Source: Rebecca billardiae RCC1528
Lineage: Eukaryota > Haptophyta
Length of the DNA: 64,000 nucleotides
NCBI GenBank assembly: GCA_965240325.2
Contig: OZ251232.1
Location: 124,001 to 188,000, forward strand
Direction of reading: 5' to 3'
Part shown: piece after piece, positions 41,334-51,123 of the stretch
Numbering within the stretch: the first letter of the stretch is position 1
Layout of the letters: the number at the start of each line of letters is the position of its first letter
Notes under the pieces: model-generated
Database searches by the model: none
Told to the model about the DNA's origin: nothing
The model's input: only the letters and a program-made list of their open reading frames with translations
Program-made: the position numbers and the translations under genes

Positions 41334-43752
41334 TTGGCGGCGGGCTCGGTGGCGGGCTGGGTGGCGGGCTCGGAGGTGGGCTTGGCGGCGGCGTGGGCGG
41401 CGGGCTGGGCGGCGGGCTCGGCGGCGGGCTGGGTGGCGGGCTCGGCGGTGGGCTGGGCGGTGGGCTCGGCGGCGGGCTCGGCGGCGGTGATGGGGGCGGT
41501 GGTGGCGGCGGGCTGGGCGGTGGGCTGGGCGGCGGGCTGGGCGGCGGGCTGGGTGGCGGGCTGGGCGGCGGGCTGGGCGGCGGGCTGGGCGGCGGGCTCG
41601 GCGGCGGGCTGGGCGGCGGGCTCGGCGGCGGGCTGGGTGGCGGGCTCGGAGGTGGGCTTGGCGGCGGCGTGGGCGGCGGGCTGGGCGGCGGGCTCGGCGG
41701 CGGACTGGGTGGCGGGCTCGGCGGTGGGCTGGGCGGTGGGCTCGGCGGCGGGCTCGGCGGCGGTGATGGAGGCGGGGGTGGCGGCGGGCTGGGCGGTGGG
41801 CTGGGCGGCGGGCTGGGTGGCGGGCTGGGTGGCGGGCTGGGCGGCAGGCTGGGCGGCGGGCTCGGCGGCGGGCTGGGGGGTGGCGATGGAGGCGGGGGAG
41901 GTGGCGGGCTGGGTGGCGGGCTCGGCGGCGGGCTGGGCGGCGGGCTGGGCGGCGGGCTGGGAGGCGGGCTGGGCGGCGGGCCGGGTGGCGGGCTGGGCGG
42001 CGGGCTGGGCGGTGGGCTCGGTGGCGGGCTCGGCGGTGGCGATGGCGGCGGGGGCGGGGGCGGGCTGGGCGGCGGGCTGGGCGGCGGGCTGGGCGGCGGG
42101 CTGGGCGGCGGGCTGGGTGGCGGGCTGGGTGGCGGGCTGGGTGGCGGGCTCGGTGGCGGGCTGGGCGGCGGCGATGGCGGCGGGGGTGGGGGCGGGCTCG
42201 GCGGCGGGCTGGGCGGCGGGCTGGGCGGCGGGCTGGGCGGCGGGCCCGGTGGCGGGCCCGGCGGCGGGCTGGGCGGTGGGCTCGGTGGCGGGCTCGGCGG
42301 TGGTGATGGCGGCGGGGGCGGGGGCGGGCTCGGCGGCGGGCTGGGTGGCGGGCTCGGTGGTGGGCTCGGCGGCGGGCTTGGAGGTGGTGATGGCGGCGGT
42401 GGTGGCGGCGGGCTGGGCGGTGGGCTGGGCGGCGGACTGGGTGGCGGGCTCGGTGGCGGGCTGGGTGGCGGGCTCGACGGCGGGCTGGGCGGCGGGCTCG
42501 GCGGCGGGCTCGGCGGCGGGCTGGGTGGCGGGCTCGGCGGCAGGCTCGGTGGCGGGCTCGGCGGAGGTGATGGTGGGGCCGATGGCGGTGGCGGTGACGG
42601 CGGCGGGCTGGGCGGCGGGGACGGTGGCGGTGACGGCGGAGGTGGAGGGCTCGGCGGCGGCGAAGGTGGTGGGCTCGAAGGAGGTGATGGCGGAGGCGGC
42701 GGGCTCGGCGGCGGGCTCGGCGGGGGCGATGGTGGGGGTGACGGCGGTGGCCGTGACGGCGGTGGAGGGCTCGGCGGCGGGCTCGGCGGGGGCGATGGTG
42801 GGGGTGACGGCGGTGGCCGTGACGGCGGTGGAGGGCTCGGCGGCGGGCTCGGTGGCGGGATCGGTGGCGGGAACGGCGGAGGTGGGGGGCTCGGCGGTGG
42901 CGTTGGCGGCGGACTCGGTGGCTGTGACGGCGGAGGTGCGGGGCTCGGCGGCGGCGACGGCGGCGGCCTTGGTGGCGACAACGGCGGAGGTGGGGGGCTG
43001 GGCGGCGGCGAAGGTGGCGGGGCCGGTGGCGGTAACGGCCGAGGTGGGGGGCTCGGGGGCGGCGAAGGCGGCAGGCTCGGTGGCGGGGACGACGGAGGTG
43101 GCGGGCTGGGCGGCGGCAAAGGAGGAGGGTTTGGTGGCGGGAGTGGCATAACAGGCGGGTTGACCGACGCAGTAGGAGAAAGCAGCAGCACCCATGCGAG
43201 GAACACGCGTATCCGCCGCGGTGCCAACTTTGAACAGCCGAGTCGGCACGGCCCGCGCGGACTGTTGGCTGGGAGATCCGGCAGCCTGCTGCGCCTCGCG
43301 ACAAGCTGCCACCGCTCAGGAGCGGACAGCAGCCGCCGAAGCGGTCGCTCGGCACACGCCACCAGAAGCAGGCAGGGGGCTGCTGCCATGGCAGGAGAGG
43401 CATCGGCAGCCTCCTGCATCCTCGCTGCGACTGCCCGGGCGATGGAAGCGGCGTGGTTGCGACGATCGACGACAGCCGCGCACGTCGCGCTCGTGAGGGC
43501 GTCCTCGGCCGACAGGACCAGCGTGGCCAGAGCCACAGCGAGCGCCAGGAGTGCCCAATTCGCGGGGCGGCCATGAGCTGGCGCCAAGTTGCTGCGCCGG
43601 CCACTGTCGGATGTCGAAGCGGGTGTTGAGGTGATGATGCCGGCCCGTCGCTGCTGCACGTGCCGCTCGGGGAACGCGTCCGCCAGGCGCGCCGCCAGGC
43701 GGGCAGCTGGCGCCTGGCAGGCGGGCGCCGACTGTGCAGGCATGACGGGCAC
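39448..43752 (-). CDS. Giant (SPPP)n pherophorin-like protein with VWD-like C-terminus
   Basis: 1,434 residues if started at 43752. Two hydrophobic N-terminal segments, WALLALAVALATLVLSA (about 63-80) and FLAWVLLLSPTASV (about 185-198), mean the mature start could be later; the second resembles a signal peptide directly before the Pro-rich region. Residues about 210-945 are SPPP repeats with occasional T, L, G or A, as in hydroxyproline-rich wall proteins of algae. The C-terminal 480 residues start DDPLLTGSDGVQYEVAGEAGAVFNLVS, a degenerate form of the 'GDPHLTGFDG..Y...GE.G.VFNL.S' pattern of VWD-like domains. Several Cys follow (FSCDENSAACSW, VQCNCSV), ending with LGLSVGHGACAGAG. It is likely secreted or on the surface. 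The opposite strand encodes only Gly-rich shadow. Confidence 0.82.
40914..43130. repeat. 2.2-kb coding minisatellite (GGCGGCGGGCT)-type
   Basis: A 12-bp SPPP unit (GGCGGGCTCGGC on the plus strand) repeats about 180 times with scattered variants, all multiples of three. Nested higher-order blocks of about 130-170 bp are marked by GGTGATGGAGGCGG-type interruptions, pointing to repeated unequal exchange. Confidence 0.85.
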
Positions 43753-44097
43753 ACTCCTGCAAGGCAGCGCCTGCGGCGGAAGGACACGCGCTAGCCGTGC
43801 GTCGGGCTGTGCCTCACCGCGGCCACCACCAGCTGATGAAGCGGGCCGCTTGCGCGGCCTCCGCCCGTACGAAAGCGGTGAACCACGCCTGGCCCGGCCC
43901 GGGTCTCTCGCGGCTCACGAAGCAGTACAATACGGCTCGCCAATTGTGCTCACGCGGGTATCTATGTACTTTACGCACGCAGCTTGCAACGTTAAGGAAA
44001 GTACCTTGCGGTACCCAGATTAATACACGGGAATCAGATCACCTTCGAACAGAACCCAGCTTGATAAAACGGCAAGGCGAGCCTCAGCGAGCACGCG
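43753..44097. promoter_or_regulatory. Divergent intergenic region, Pro-rich / DUF819 genes
   Basis: 345 bp between opposite start codons. No motif stands out beyond a short AT-richer patch at 43925-44060. Confidence 0.4.
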
Positions 44098-45378
44098 ATG
44101 CGGCCTGTCCTCGGGTTGATAAAAACAACGCTGCTCACGGCGACGAGCGGGCTCGCGGGCTCGGTGGCCGACTCGCGCTCGCTCCCCGGCGGGCTGATCG
44201 CCTTCTCTGCCCAGTGCATCCTCTCCAACGCCGGCTGCGTGCCCTCCGCCAGCCCCGTCTACGCGTTCGGTTGGAATGGCGCGCTCCCGCTCTCGCTCAC
44301 GTTTGCCGTCGTCGGCGCGATGCTCGCGGCGGCCGAGGCGAATCGCGAGGGCAGTCGCGCCGCGGGCGAGGGTGGCGCGGGTGTTTCTGAGCTGCATGGC
44401 GCGCGGAGCGACTCGACGCTCACCGGCGTCGGCATAGGCTTCGCCATCGCCACCGCCGCCTCCCTCCTCGGCGTGGCGGCGGCGCACGCGCTCGCGGCGC
44501 GCGCGCGCGGCGCGCGGCGCATGGAGGGCGCGCTCGCGGCGCAGGTGGCGGGCGTGATGACAGCGACGTACGTGGGTGGCTCGGCCAACTTTGCGCAGGT
44601 CGCCAGGCGCGTGCGCCTCGCGCCGGCCATGCTGGGCGCGCTCGCGGCCGCAGACATAGGTACGATGGGCGTCTACTTTGGCGCGGTGAGCGCGCTCGCA
44701 CAGAGCGCGCGCGCGGCGGCGTGGTTCGAAGGGCCGACGCCGCGCGCGCGCGCGCGGCCAGCGGCGCAGGTCGTGGAGGCGCCCGGCGTGGCGCGCCCGC
44801 GCGCGCGCTGGCACGTGCGCCTCGGCGGCGGCGCCCTCGCGAGCGCGTGCGCCGTCCTCGCCCTCGTCGTCGCGCGCCCGGTGGACCTGTTCGCTGGCAG
44901 CGCGACGCTGGCGGCGGTGGCGAGCGCAAGCGGGATGGGAGTGCTGGTGGCGCGCACGTGCCCCGCGCCGCTCGTCAGCGCGGCGAGTGCCGCCTCGGCG
45001 CTGCTCGCGCCGTTGTGCCTCAATTTCTTCTTCGCGGCCGTCGGCGGCTCGGCGCACGCGTCGGAGGTGGCCGCGGCGGGCGTGGCCGGCCTGAGCTTTG
45101 TGGGGACCGCGCTGTCGCTGCACGTGCTCCTGCTGATGGCGGGCGGGTACGCGCTCAACCGCTCGGCGCGCGCGCGGCGGCTGCTCGGGCTGCGCCGCCC
45201 GCTGCGACTGCAGGAGCTGCTCGTCGGCTCGAACGCCGCGATCGGCGGGCCCTCCACAGCCGCCGCGTTCGCAGGCACGCTGGGCGCGGGGCTGGTCGTG
45301 CCCGCCGCGCTGTGGGGCGTGGGCGGCTACGCGGTCGGCACCTCGCTCGGCGTCGGCATGTGGGCGCTGCTCAGCTAG
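44098..45378 (+). CDS. DUF819 family multi-pass membrane protein
   Basis: 426 residues from MRPVLGLIKTTLLTATSGLAG to the stop at 45378. About ten hydrophobic segments alternate with Arg-rich loops. Family marks include PGGLIAFSAQCILSNAGCVPSASPVY, the core MTATYVGGSANFAQVA, AADIGTMGVYF, a second half HVLLLMAGGYALN, and the strongly conserved end VGSNAAIGGPSTAAAFAG, LVVPAALWGVGGYAVGTSLG. DUF819 proteins occur in bacteria and in plastid-bearing eukaryotes; their transported substrate is not established. The first transmembrane helix of bacterial relatives is weak here, so a short upstream exon may be missing. No plastid-targeting presequence is evident in the called start. Confidence 0.87.
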   Translation: MRPVLGLIKTTLLTATSGLAGSVADSRSLPGGLIAFSAQCILSNAGCVPSASPVYAFGWNGALPLSLTFAVVGAMLAAAEANREGSRAAGEGGAGVSELHGARSDSTLTGVGIGFAIATAASLLGVAAAHALAARARGARRMEGALAAQVAGVMTATYVGGSANFAQVARRVRLAPAMLGALAAADIGTMGVYFGAVSALAQSARAAAWFEGPTPRARARPAAQVVEAPGVARPRARWHVRLGGGALASACAVLALVVARPVDLFAGSATLAAVASASGMGVLVARTCPAPLVSAASAASALLAPLCLNFFFAAVGGSAHASEVAAAGVAGLSFVGTALSLHVLLLMAGGYALNRSARARRLLGLRRPLRLQELLVGSNAAIGGPSTAAAFAGTLGAGLVVPAALWGVGGYAVGTSLGVGMWALLS

Positions 45379-46168
45379 CCGAGCGCCGAGCATGCCGAGT
45401 GATGGCGCGGCGCTCATGCCAACCCGACGGGCTTGCGGTGACGCGACCTCGGCCCTGGCACGAGGGCAGTAGTAGCGCCGATCTGCTGCGGTGCCAGCGG
45501 AGCAGGCGGCGGAGCGGCCGAGGAGGTCCCGACGATGAGCACGACTCAAGATTTCGTCGTCAAGATGCTGCTCGTCATCATCGTTACCATCACGTCCACC
45601 ACGTACAGTCTACACCGACTATGCGCAGTTCCGGTCCGGTGACTCTCCCGCGGCCGCGGACCCGCGTCACCCGTGTGACGCTGCGGCCGTGACCGGACTC
45701 ACCGTGTCCGTGACCGCGCCGTGCTGACTGACGCCGATCCTGATCCTCGCTGCGCAAGGCTTCAGCAAGGCGGTTCCGGGGTCCGGAGTCCGGACGGGCC
45801 GTGCGTCGTCGTCGTCTGTTCCGCCCTCAGTGTTCGGACGAGTCGGTTGCGGCTGCTGATATATGATGATGTGATGATTAATTCGCGCCGACTCGGCTCG
45901 ACTGTACGGACCGTACGGACTACGTCTACGGTCCGGGTACGGTCGGCTGCACGGCGGTCCCGTGCCACAAGGCGCCGAGCCGTGCGAGCGGTATGCGGCC
46001 CCTATCGCCCCTGGCTACCCGCAGGCTCACCATCCCGCTGCCCGTGCGCAAGACAGCACAGGGCGCCGCCGAGTGCCAGGCGCCAAGCGGCAAGCGGTGC
46101 CCTGGCCCTCGCCCTCCGCTCGGATGCGCCTGACCGAGGCTGCGGGCGGCACCGCGGCGCGCGGGGGC
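45379..46168. other. Intergenic between converging genes, no gene seen
   Basis: Mixed-composition DNA with short palindromic pieces such as GACCGTACGGAC (45905-45920). No supported frame. Confidence 0.5.
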
Positions 46169-47040
46169 TCAGTCCTCCTCGTCAACCTCGTCGTCGTCCT
46201 CCTCGTCATCGTCCGTGCGCTTCTTGCACAGCGACGACTTGGTCGAGACGGTGACGAGGAAGATCAGCAGGCCGAGCCCCATCGTGCTGAGGGCGGCGAT
46301 CGTGTACGCCGAGCGCAGCCCCGTGTCGCCCACAATCGCGATCAGCATGATGCAGTTGATGATGCCGAAGTTGAGGGTGGGCGAGGTTTGCAACGCCTTG
46401 AACTCGGCGAGCGAGACGCGGCCGTCCCCGTCCTTGTCCACCTTGTGCAGCACGTCGTCGAACGAGCGCTTCTTCGAGATGACCCCCTTGCGCTGCGCGT
46501 CCGCCCACTCCTCGCGCGTGATGTGACCGTCCGCGTCCACGTCTGCAGACGAGAAGCCGCGGCCGGCGAAGCAGCAGTTGAACGCGTCCCACAGCGAGGG
46601 CGGCTCGTCGAGCCGGATCGCCTCGGCCAGCGGCCCCAGCACCGCGTACCACGCCAGCGTCACGCACGCGAACAACGGGCGAACAAAGCTGGGCAGGAAA
46701 GCCGCCGCGATCAGCGCCGCGCCCACGCCGCCATGCGCCGCGCCGAGCACGGCGAGGAAGTGGCGCACGTCACTGGTGCGCGGGGAACGAGCGCGCGCGA
46801 CGGGGTACGCGCGCATGAGCCCACTCGCCAGCGCGCGGCGCGCGGCGCCGCAACGTCGGCCCGCGCCGCGCGCTGCGGCTGCAGCCTGTGGGCGCCGCAC
46901 CTGTTGATCGAGCTGTTGTCGGTCGATTTCAGGTCTCGACTGACGACGAGCAAGCTCGCAGGGAAGAAGATGTGCAGTGGCGCCAGCGTGAGATGCATCG
47001 CTGCGCCCAGGATGAAGGCGACGATGAGCGAGGAGCCCAT
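46169..47040 (-). CDS. Membrane EF-hand protein with acidic tail (two exons)
   Basis: Exons are 47040-46901 and 46772-46169, joined by a 128-nt GT-AG intron starting GTGCGG; 247 residues. I add the first exon because it restores a coherent N-terminus (MGSSLIVAFILGAAMHLTLAPLHIFF ... SSINSDVRHFLAVLGAAHGG), whereas the second exon alone starts in Arg-rich sequence. Hydrophobic segments lie at about 5-30, 55-85, 175-195 and 200-222. Between them are two canonical EF-hand loops, DVDADGHITREE and DKDGDGRVSLAE, with all Ca2+-ligand positions filled. The C-terminus is strongly acidic (DDDEEDDDEVDEED). Ca2+ sensing at a membrane is the reasonable inference; the two closing helices and acidic tail are not tied to a named family. 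Confidence 0.8.
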
Positions 47041-47434
47041 CGCGCGCCTCGGACCGGCAGGGCGGCTGCTGCCTGGCCCGCGGGGGCGATCAAAAGTGGA
47101 GAGCTTTGATCTGAGCCAGCCCGGCCTGCTCGCCGTACGCCAGCGGCAGAGCTCCTCCACCGGCCCCACCGGCCGACTCGTAATCCGGACGCAACCGGAC
47201 CAAGCAGAGCTGCCACCGCTGCCGTGCGTCCGCGAGGCGTTGACTGACCAAGGATGTCTGATGAGGAACCCCCTTCGCACTTGGACTGACAACGTCAACG
47301 ACGACGGCGACGCTAGTGCAATCTCAAATCACAATTCACATCAAGGATCGATGTCAGACTGTCGTGGTAGTCGCGGTTCCGTGACTGACGTAACTCACTG
47401 CAGACTGCTGACATCATGATCAGACTGTGAGTAG
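47041..47434. other. Intergenic between EF-hand and light-chain-domain genes
   Basis: 394 bp upstream of the EF-hand gene and downstream of the axonemal light-chain-domain gene; both lie on the minus strand. No gene or motif recognised. Confidence 0.4.
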
Positions 47435-48859
47435 TCAGTCGTAGTTGATTGTGCGCATCGTCGCTGCCGTCGCGTTCTTTGGCAGCCGGCTGCCGCCGCC
47501 GCTCGTGCCGCCGGCCGACTTCCCACCCGCCTCGTCCTGTTGCGCGCGCGCCTTGCCTTTCCCCTTCCCCTTCGCCTTCGCCGCCGCCGCCGCCTCCGCC
47601 GCCTGCTGCGCGCTGATCGCGTTCTGCGCCACGCGCTCCGCGTCCTCGGCCGCCTTGGCCGCGCGCTTGGCGGCGAGCACCGCCTCGTCGCGCCCCTTGC
47701 GCACGTCCTCGAGCTCGCTCGCTTTCCGGCGCACCTCGGCGCGCTGCGCCTCGTTCTCGGCCTCGAGCTCGATCACGCGCGCCTTCATCTCGCCCAGCGA
47801 CTCGTCCGCCGCCTCCTTCTCGAAGGTGAGCTGCGAGAGCGCGCGCTCGGCGCGGCGCACGCGCGAGCTGAGCGCCTCGGTGGACGCGTCCTTGGTGGCC
47901 GCCTCCGCCTTCATCTCCTGCACGAGATTGTCGAGCTGCTCGCGGCTCTCGACGAGGGCGTCGACCTCGGAGGCGAGCCTTTGCAGCCGCGCCGCCTCGA
48001 CCACCAGCCCGTCGTACCGCCCGCGCAGCCGCGCCACCGTCGCCTCTGCCTCGTCGGTGCGCGCGCACTGCGCCTCCAGCTGTGCGCCCAGGCTGTCGAT
48101 CTCGCGCTGCGCGCGCATCAGCCGCGACTGCTCGTTGGCGACCATGTCGCGGTGCGCGCGGCGCGCGTTGTCGATGAGCGTGAGCAGGCGCTCGATCGTG
48201 TTGCACGCCAGCGTCCACACCCGCCACAGCACGCGCCCGCGGTCCGCGCAGTCCACCGTGACCTGCCGGCACAGCTCGTGCATGCCGGTCGAGAGCGCGC
48301 GGTACAGCGTGCTGATGCGGCCCGCGTCGACGAAGTCCTCCTCGATGGCCATCCGGCCCGTGGCGTCGGCGGAGTCTGGGGGCGCCCCGTCGGGCCCCGC
48401 GCGCGCCGCGTCGCCGCCCGCCGCACCCTCCGCCCGCCGCGCCGCGCGCTTGGCGGCCGCATGCGCCGCGAGCTCCTGCTCCAGCCACCGCTCCACGTGC
48501 TCGACCTCCTCGCGGCCGGTGGGGCGGAGCGAAGGGAAGACGGTGGCGCGCCACTTGGCGGGGAGCTGCGGTAGCTCATCCGTCACGAACTCCGCGTCGC
48601 GGTGGAAGTGCAACGGCTGCGACACCACGACGTGCGCGTCACGAGGCAGGATGGATGGTGGCAAGACGGCCGCGTGCGAGGGCGCCGTGTTGATGGCGCG
48701 CAGCGGCGACGTACCCGCGGCTGGCGAGCGGGAGCGCGGCACGCGCATCGGCGCCGTCGATCGGCCAGCGCCGCCACCCTCGCGCGCTCCCCGTGTCGGG
48801 CTCAGCTGCGCCACGGCTCCCGGCGAGCGGGCCGCGCGCGGCGGCTCGCCAGCCATCAT
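47435..48859 (-). CDS. Axonemal dynein light-chain-domain coiled-coil protein (p28/AXDND1-like)
   Basis: 474 residues; Met1 at 48859, with alternatives such as the Met of MRVPRSRSPAAG. After a disordered N-terminus the stretch LPPSILPRDAHVVVSQPLHF, VEHVERWLEQEL and especially MHELCRQVTVDCADRGRVLWRVW matches the Ax_dynein_light pattern (family core 'ELIRQVT..CAERG.LL.RV'). That family includes the inner-arm dynein light chain p28 and AXDND1. Residues about 220-430 are a continuous coiled coil (QREIDSLGAQLEAQCARTDEAEATVARLRG), and the tail is Lys/Ala-rich. The inserted Ala-rich loop and longer coiled coil fit AXDND1-like proteins better than p28 itself. It supports a motile cilium in this organism. 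Confidence 0.85.
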   Translation of the reverse strand: MMAGEPPRAARSPGAVAQLSPTRGAREGGGAGRSTAPMRVPRSRSPAAGTSPLRAINTAPSHAAVLPPSILPRDAHVVVSQPLHFHRDAEFVTDELPQLPAKWRATVFPSLRPTGREEVEHVERWLEQELAAHAAAKRAARRAEGAAGGDAARAGPDGAPPDSADATGRMAIEEDFVDAGRISTLYRALSTGMHELCRQVTVDCADRGRVLWRVWTLACNTIERLLTLIDNARRAHRDMVANEQSRLMRAQREIDSLGAQLEAQCARTDEAEATVARLRGRYDGLVVEAARLQRLASEVDALVESREQLDNLVQEMKAEAATKDASTEALSSRVRRAERALSQLTFEKEAADESLGEMKARVIELEAENEAQRAEVRRKASELEDVRKGRDEAVLAAKRAAKAAEDAERVAQNAISAQQAAEAAAAAKAKGKGKGKARAQQDEAGGKSAGGTSGGGSRLPKNATAATMRTINYD

Positions 48860-49418
48860 GCTGCTTGACGTTACTGGACCGCGGAAAAACGCGGCGGGTA
48901 CGTACCCCCATACAGTTTACTATGTACATGGTTCGGTCGTCGAGAGTCGAGACGCGAGGAGTTCTCCGCGGAGAGTCCGCGCGCCGCGGAGCTCTGGAGG
49001 AGTTTGGTGCACAGGTGGACGCGCGGAAAATAAAGCTGAACGCGCGTCACGTAGCAGCCTAGCAGGAAGTCGTGCGAGGCGTACTCGCTACTACGGTACC
49101 GTAGTCCGTGACCGTAGTACGGCACGTCGGCAACTAAATATAGGTGGCTGCTGCATCGCGGGCGCAGCACGGTCGGAGCACGGGCTCGTCCGACGTCGCC
49201 GCACGGCCCCGCCCTCCGGTCTACCCGGAGTCCAGCTCCGGCCACGGCCCCGACGGTCGACTGCACCAGCTGCGGATGCAAAGAGACACGGCGTGTGACG
49301 CGCGTGCGCGAGCTCGCCGCGCGTGCACTCCGAAGCGGCGCGCTCCACAGCACACTCGGCAATCGCGCCGGCCAGCCGGCGGCACCCTCCCCGTTGCCGT
49401 TGGCAGCGGGGCGGCGAG
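48860..49418. other. Intergenic, no gene seen
   Basis: Upstream of the light-chain-domain gene and downstream of the EsV-1-7 gene. It contains TACCGTAGTCCGTGACCGTAGTACGG-type inverted pieces near 49093-49120. Confidence 0.4.
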
Positions 49419-50516
49419 TCAGCCGGGCGCCTTGTGCAGGCTCTCAGCGGCGGCTGCCGCCACATCGGCCAGCACTTGGATGTGCGCGTCAGGCTGCGCA
49501 TCGGCTGCGCGCGTCCTGGTCGCCCCCGCGAGTAGCGCCGGGACGACCCCGTTGCCGCGCGGCACAGACCCATCCGCATCTCCATGGAGGTGCGGGCCAG
49601 GCTGCGGCGGGGCGAAGGATTGAGACGCGGGCGGCAGCGGGACGGCAAGGGCGGCAGCGGAGGCGCCATCGATGTCGGCCGCCATGGTCTGGAGCATCGC
49701 GTCGCCGCTCGGAGGGTCCATGGCAACTGCCCGCTTGCGCTTGTTGTAGATCGCGCACTGGCTGATCATGCCGTCAAGCTTGTGCACGGCACACCGGCTG
49801 GGGCGCCGGTCGCCCGGCGTCGAGTAGGAGGCGGCCTTGTCGCAGCCGTCGTGGCCGCACTTGCGGTTGATCACGTTCACCATGCCGTCGAGCTTGTGCT
49901 CGGCGCATCGGCTGGCGCGCGAGTCGCCGGGCATGCCCAAAGACGGGAGCTTCTTGCAGCCGTCGTGCTCGCACGTGCGCCTTCGGCTCACGACGTCGAC
50001 CATGCCGGCCAGCTTGTGCGTTGCGCACCGGGTGGCGCGGGCGGCGCCCGGCATGCCGAACGACGGCAGCTTCTCGCAGCCGTCATGATCGCACCTGCGG
50101 CTCCCAATGTTGACCATGCCAGTCAGCTTGTGCGAGGCGCATCGGCTCGGTCGCGGGTCCCCGGGCATGCCCAGTGACGGCACCTTGAAGCAGCCGTCAT
50201 GCTCGCACGTGCGGCTGACCACGTCGACCATGCCCGCCAGCTTGTGCGCGCGACACCGGCTGGCGCGCTGCGCACCTGGAAAAGCGTACGATGGCACCTT
50301 GTCGCAGCCGACTTGAGCGCACGCGCGACTTTTGCTCACCATCCCGCGCGTCCTGCAGGCCGGCTTAGGTCGACCAATCAAGCGGTGCCCGCCATCGGGT
50401 CCCTCGTTGTCCGGGGCGAAAAATGGCTTGCGGCGGGTATGGGGGTAGTGCGGAAATGCTTCGTCCCGCGACAAGACGCGGAACGTAGACACCAACCTCG
50501 CCAGGACTTGATCCAC
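49419..50516 (-). CDS. EsV-1-7 repeat protein with five Cys/His repeats
   Basis: 365 residues. Residues 66 to about 265 hold five repeats that fit C-X4-C-X16-C-X2-H-X12, the EsV-1-7 motif. Examples are CAQVGCDKVPSYAFPG...RCRAHK, CEHDGCFKVPSLGMPG...RCASHK, CDHDGCEKLPSFGMPG, CEHDGCKKLPSLGMPG and CGHDGCDKAASYSTPG. The third spacer is two residues longer. EsV-1-7 proteins were named from a brown-algal virus; in brown algae they include the developmental regulator IMMEDIATE UPRIGHT, and the biochemical role is unknown, though metal binding by Cys3His is likely. The C-terminal 100 residues are Ala/Pro-rich after a basic NKRKRAVAM, a possible nuclear signal. The repeats are more alike to each other than expected by chance, so the array expanded locally. 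Confidence 0.85.
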   Translation of the reverse strand: MDQVLARLVSTFRVLSRDEAFPHYPHTRRKPFFAPDNEGPDGGHRLIGRPKPACRTRGMVSKSRACAQVGCDKVPSYAFPGAQRASRCRAHKLAGMVDVVSRTCEHDGCFKVPSLGMPGDPRPSRCASHKLTGMVNIGSRRCDHDGCEKLPSFGMPGAARATRCATHKLAGMVDVVSRRRTCEHDGCKKLPSLGMPGDSRASRCAEHKLDGMVNVINRKCGHDGCDKAASYSTPGDRRPSRCAVHKLDGMISQCAIYNKRKRAVAMDPPSGDAMLQTMAADIDGASAAALAVPLPPASQSFAPPQPGPHLHGDADGSVPRGNGVVPALLAGATRTRAADAQPDAHIQVLADVAAAAAESLHKAPG

Positions 50517-50613
50517 GACGTTGCTTGATCGTCATGACTCAATGTCAATGGTTGACTGGTTGAGTGTTGATGACCGGAGACTACTGTTACTACTGTCCGG
50601 GCAACAGAACCCT
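50517..50613. other. Short spacer left of an inverted-repeat pair
   Basis: Upstream sequence of the EsV-1-7 gene, ending at the 37-bp inverted repeat. Confidence 0.3.
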
Positions 50614-50650
50614 GCCGCCGGCTTGGGGAGCAAACCCTCAGGATCGGGCG
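50614..50650. repeat. 37-bp inverted repeat, left copy
   Basis: Begins GCCGCCGGCTTGGGGAGC and ends CAGGATCGGGCG; the exact reverse complement is at 52248-52284. Confidence 0.95.
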
Positions 50651-51123
50651 ATGGCGACCAATCTGACACGCACCACGCGCGCTGCGCAGGCTGATGCGCG
50701 GCCCTCGCGGCGCGCACGCCCGCGCGCGCTGAGCGGATGGTACCGGGAGACATGGAAGATCATCCCCGTCCCTTCTCGCCCCGCACTCTCGCCTCTCTCC
50801 GCCGCGCAGGCCTGTTGCATTCCGCCCGGTCCGGCCCGGGCTGCGGCCGCGCCGTCTCGAGGCTGCGCGCGTGGCCCATCCAGGGCGAGTTTCGAGGCGC
50901 TCTCGAGCTTGGCACGTCGGGGCATATACATGGGCAACTGCTGCAAGCGCGCTCGCCTGTGCGCGCGGCGAGTCGCCGGCGCTGGGCGATCTACTGAAGG
51001 TCGTGCAGTGTCGCAACTCAGCTCGACAGCCGCCGCCATCCGCGTAGGGTTGCGTGCGCCCACTTACGGTCACGTCGGCGCGTCGAGATGCGCGCAGATT
51101 ACGGCCTATAGATGCTGCTACGA

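Noticed and set aside
40130-43576. Gly-rich (GGGLGGG) plus-strand frame of 1,148 codons
   Set aside because: Exact complement of the SPPP array; the minus strand has signal-like segments and a structured C-terminus.
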